DNA of 64,000 bases. Origin: Pleomorphomonas sp. JP5 (GTDB lineage Bacteria; Pseudomonadota; Alphaproteobacteria; Rhizobiales; Pleomorphomonadaceae). This document shows positions 61,471 to 64,000 of this stretch, piece by piece; the first letter of the stretch is position 1, and each line of letters opens with the position of its first letter. The stretch lies in NCBI RefSeq assembly GCF_023721815.1, contig NZ_JAMDLI010000007.1:673237-737236 (forward strand), in the 5' to 3' direction. A model generated the notes under the pieces. It made no database searches. It saw only the letters and a program-made list of their open reading frames with translations, and was not told the origin of the DNA. The position numbers and the translations under genes were made by a program.

Positions 61471-64000
61471 TGGGCCCCGGTAGTCGGAGCAAGTGTTGGT
61501 CGATCCTGGGGATCGAGCCGACCGACGATGAGCGCGCCATTCTCAGGGCCTATGCCAAGTCCCTCAAAGCTTGCCGACCGGACGACGATCCGGAAGGATT
61601 CCAACGGCTTGTCGAGGCGCGCGAGGAGGCGATGCGGTTGTCGGCCAGGCTGGCAGCCGATCCTGTCGAGGATTCAGAGGACACTCAACAACCTCTCGGG
61701 GCGGACGAAGAGGACGCGCAAGCCGACAACCGGGCGACGGAGTCATCGGATCCTGTCCTCTTCGAGTCTGACCCGCTGGACGCGGTATCGATCGGTGGAA
61801 TCGAGGCCGACGAGGAGGTTTCGGAACCGACGCTTCTTGAGAGAGCGATCGAGATGTTGGATTCGCTTCTCCCCGACAGGGCGCCGTTGGAGGGACCGCG
61901 GGCCGATAACGAAGGATGGAGAGCTCTTTTCGCATTTGCTTCCGAGCTGGACCTTGATGCGAGCCAGGCCTTTCACACCGCTGTCGCACAGCGACTGCCC
62001 TATATTTTCCCTCTGGTTGATCGTCGAGGGCTCGACGACGTCTCGTCTTTCGAACGGGGCGAGGGACTGGCGGCGCTTGCCGAGCTGATCGAGCGGGAGT
62101 GCCAGCTCAACTGGTCGGGCTCAGGCTTGACCCAGATCGTCGGCAAAGAGGTGGCCGAGCGTTATCTTCACTGGCTGGCCCAGGCACAGGCTGCGCGAGA
62201 GCTGCTCAACAGGCGGGCAGACGCCGAGCATGTCTATGCGGTCCCTCCGGGCGGGGCGTGCGCCTTGCCCGCCGATGATGTCGCCGTGCTGGTAACCGGC
62301 AGGCGCGCGAAAGCCAGCTTTGAGAGGAGCAGAGAAGCCAACGGTCGCTGGCCAACAAGGTTTGATCTCCGCTGCCTCTTTGCGCCGGTCGATATTCTCA
62401 GCTCACACGGCCTCTACATGCCGGCCTTCGCCTTGGCGGCGTTCTCGACGCTACTGGCCGTTCTGGTGCTGACCGTTCCGCAGCAACACCTGAACCTTGT
62501 GCTTTTCGGGCTGGCGACGTTCGTCGGGCTGCGCATCGCGGCGGGATTTCTGGTTGGCAAGTATCAGCTCATCCAGCTCGGAAAATGGGTCAAGGAGGCG
62601 GACAGGCTCGGACTGCTTGGGCATCGACGTCGTGCGTTTCTTGTCTCCGTAAGCAGGCTCCCCCCCTTTGCCGTTGTCGCCTCGGCTTTTGATTTCCTGT
62701 CCGCGACCGGGATCCTGATCGGTGGCCTGATGCTTCTCCCCGTGGTGTTCAACCAGGATTTCCTAAGCCAGCCCGCGGAAGCGACCCTCGATGAGCTCGC
62801 GCTCTCGCTGTTTGAAACAGCGGCAACCAGCGACTCTTTCACCGACCAGAAGTTCGCGGAGTTGCTGGATACGCTCGTGACCGTCCGATCTCAGGCTCCT
62901 CGCGATGAGCCCTGGGGGGCCCAGCTTAAGGACGTTGTCGGCTACAGGGATGTCATCAGCCTCAGGGCGGAGCTCGCCTCCTCCGGCGAACCTGTCAGTG
63001 GCCGACTTCCACCGATCGCGCCCAGAGTGGAACGGGAAAGGAAGCTGCGAAGAGTCATCGAGGAGTACCGGGGCGCATCGCCGGAACGGCGCCGAGAGCT
63101 TGAGGCTGGGCTCGACGGATGGATGGACTATCTGCGTGGAGCCGGGGAGAATCCTCGGCTGAGCGCCGCTTTCTGGACGCTGGCTCCGCCGTTCATGCGG
63201 GAAGAAAAGCCTACCGTCCGCGCCGTCGGAGAGTTGCGCGGTCTTCTGGTCAGGTTGTTCATCAGGGACAGCCTGAAAAGCTCCAGGGGGCTTCCGGACT
63301 TTGACAGGGTTCCGGCAACGTTGAATGCGCTGTTGAACCTGCCGGATGAAGATCTGCTCGGATCGTTTGTCGCCACCGATGCCATATCTGCTGCCGGCAC
63401 AAAACTGAGAATCGCCGTTTCGCCCAAGGGCTACTCCGCTTCGGACGAGATGGGGCTTTCCATCGATTGGCCCGAGATGGCGGCAGACGCGGGAAACCCG
63501 CCCTGGAGCAAGCCCGCAAGCGATTGGCGCTTCTTCGCCTCGGTCGCCGACATGTGCCTGGAATCAAGCGGTTCCGCCTCTTTGTCAGTGATCTTGAACG
63601 AAATGGCGTCAACGACGGGCGAAGCCGCGCATATGGGAACAAACATCCCGCCGGATTATTGGCGGAGAGCTGGCACCCATCTTCTCGACTTCGACGAGTG
63701 CCGTCACGGCTTCATGATGAAGCTGGCCCCAGATCCGAGCTACAGTAACAGCCTTGCTTCCGTGGCTGCTTCTCAGGGCAAAGATGCACTTCGCAGTGGT
63801 CGGCTCGCCGAAGCCCGGCAGATCTTTGGCTTTGTCGCAGAGATGTCCTATTCGCTGATCGGCGAGGGAGATGTTGACACACAGCTCGCTCTCGCTCTTG
63901 CGAGCCAGAGTCTGCAACGAGGCGACATTGTTGACGCGGTGGAGTACGTCGACTCGAACCGATCATGGATGGCCGGTTGTCCAATACGGGCCTTGCGCGG
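61470..64000 (+). CDS. Large membrane J-domain-like protein, partner of HscC (3' truncated)
   Basis: This frame is open from the ATG at 61470 to the window edge: 843 codons without a stop. The first 45 residues match DjlB/DjlC-type J domains: CWSILGIEPTDDERAILRAY, then AKSLKACRPDDDPEGFQRLV. The HPD loop reads CRPDDDP, with Cys where homologs have His. An acidic linker (about 60-110) follows. Three hydrophobic segments lie near 314-333, 341-360 and 400-428, so this is an inner-membrane protein with long soluble parts after them. The C-terminal region is unfamiliar. It overlaps hscC by one base, so the two are translationally coupled and probably form one chaperone system. The end is missing. 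Confidence 0.78.
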   Translation, partial: MGPGSRSKCWSILGIEPTDDERAILRAYAKSLKACRPDDDPEGFQRLVEAREEAMRLSARLAADPVEDSEDTQQPLGADEEDAQADNRATESSDPVLFESDPLDAVSIGGIEADEEVSEPTLLERAIEMLDSLLPDRAPLEGPRADNEGWRALFAFASELDLDASQAFHTAVAQRLPYIFPLVDRRGLDDVSSFERGEGLAALAELIERECQLNWSGSGLTQIVGKEVAERYLHWLAQAQAARELLNRRADAEHVYAVPPGGACALPADDVAVLVTGRRAKASFERSREANGRWPTRFDLRCLFAPVDILSSHGLYMPAFALAAFSTLLAVLVLTVPQQHLNLVLFGLATFVGLRIAAGFLVGKYQLIQLGKWVKEADRLGLLGHRRRAFLVSVSRLPPFAVVASAFDFLSATGILIGGLMLLPVVFNQDFLSQPAEATLDELALSLFETAATSDSFTDQKFAELLDTLVTVRSQAPRDEPWGAQLKDVVGYRDVISLRAELASSGEPVSGRLPPIAPRVERERKLRRVIEEYRGASPERRRELEAGLDGWMDYLRGAGENPRLSAAFWTLAPPFMREEKPTVRAVGELRGLLVRLFIRDSLKSSRGLPDFDRVPATLNALLNLPDEDLLGSFVATDAISAAGTKLRIAVSPKGYSASDEMGLSIDWPEMAADAGNPPWSKPASDWRFFASVADMCLESSGSASLSVILNEMASTTGEAAHMGTNIPPDYWRRAGTHLLDFDECRHGFMMKLAPDPSYSNSLASVAASQGKDALRSGRLAEARQIFGFVAEMSYSLIGEGDVDTQLALALASQSLQRGDIVDAVEYVDSNRSWMAGCPIRALR

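Overview
The window is GC-rich and densely coded, and its content fits an alphaproteobacterium of the order Hyphomicrobiales (Rhizobiales). Pointers are a ThuA / Gfo-Idh-MocA pair, TPR proteins with glycosyltransferase-9-like tails, a Wzx/Wzy exopolysaccharide locus with an ExoP-like Wzz protein, the ackA-pta pair, a globin-coupled chemoreceptor and a full molybdate transporter. The genus is not identified. No rRNA, tRNA, insertion sequence, prophage or CRISPR array was seen. The last gene runs off the right edge, and the first may begin before the left edge.

Layout. 0-4.2 kb: two overlapping genes made of three TPR + GT9-like modules. 4.3-8.5 kb: a sulfate ABC transporter operon (sbp-cysT-cysW-cysA) behind two dyad sites and a candidate promoter. 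8.6-13.6 kb: a small exported protein, helicase HrpB translationally coupled to an MltB-type lytic transglycosylase, and an EamA exporter. 13.8-22.9 kb: an exopolysaccharide locus with two GT4 enzymes, a WecG/TagA enzyme, a Wzz protein with a degraded tyrosine-kinase domain, a Wzy-like polymerase, a Wzx-like flippase and a coupled UPF0303 protein. 23.1-28.2 kb: a HypT-like LysR regulator with cytosine deaminase, a cupin that seems to start at CTG, a TPR lipoprotein and an M17 aminopeptidase. 28.6-31.9 kb: ackA-pta. 32.1-34.3 kb: a thuAB-like operon behind two LacI-type operators. 34.5-37.8 kb: ilvD and a globin-coupled chemoreceptor. 38.1-43.7 kb: a cupin with a divergent amidohydrolase, DUF2934, tex, cytochrome b561 and cspA. 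43.9-49.9 kb: mog, a HerA-like ATPase, a DUF4432 protein, a solitary FlgC-like gene, a small gene behind a possible Cys-rich leader, and a GH1 glucosidase. 50.1-54.8 kb: an AI-2E family protein, modABC behind a ModE box, and purU. 55.4-59.2 kb: a MASE1-PAS-GGDEF-EAL protein. 59.8-64 kb: an hscC-type Hsp70 coupled to a large membrane J-domain-like protein.

How the genes fit together. Two oxyanion importers (sulfate, molybdate) and mog supply sulfur and molybdenum cofactor. Both importers have a GC hairpin between the binding-protein gene and the first permease gene, and the thuA-like pair has a similar one. The exopolysaccharide locus is split into two divergent arms that meet at the Wzz/Wzy start region. 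The most unusual items are the HscC/J-protein pair, the Wzz protein without a P-loop, the Cys-rich leader with a palindrome, the CTG-start cupin and the paired operators.
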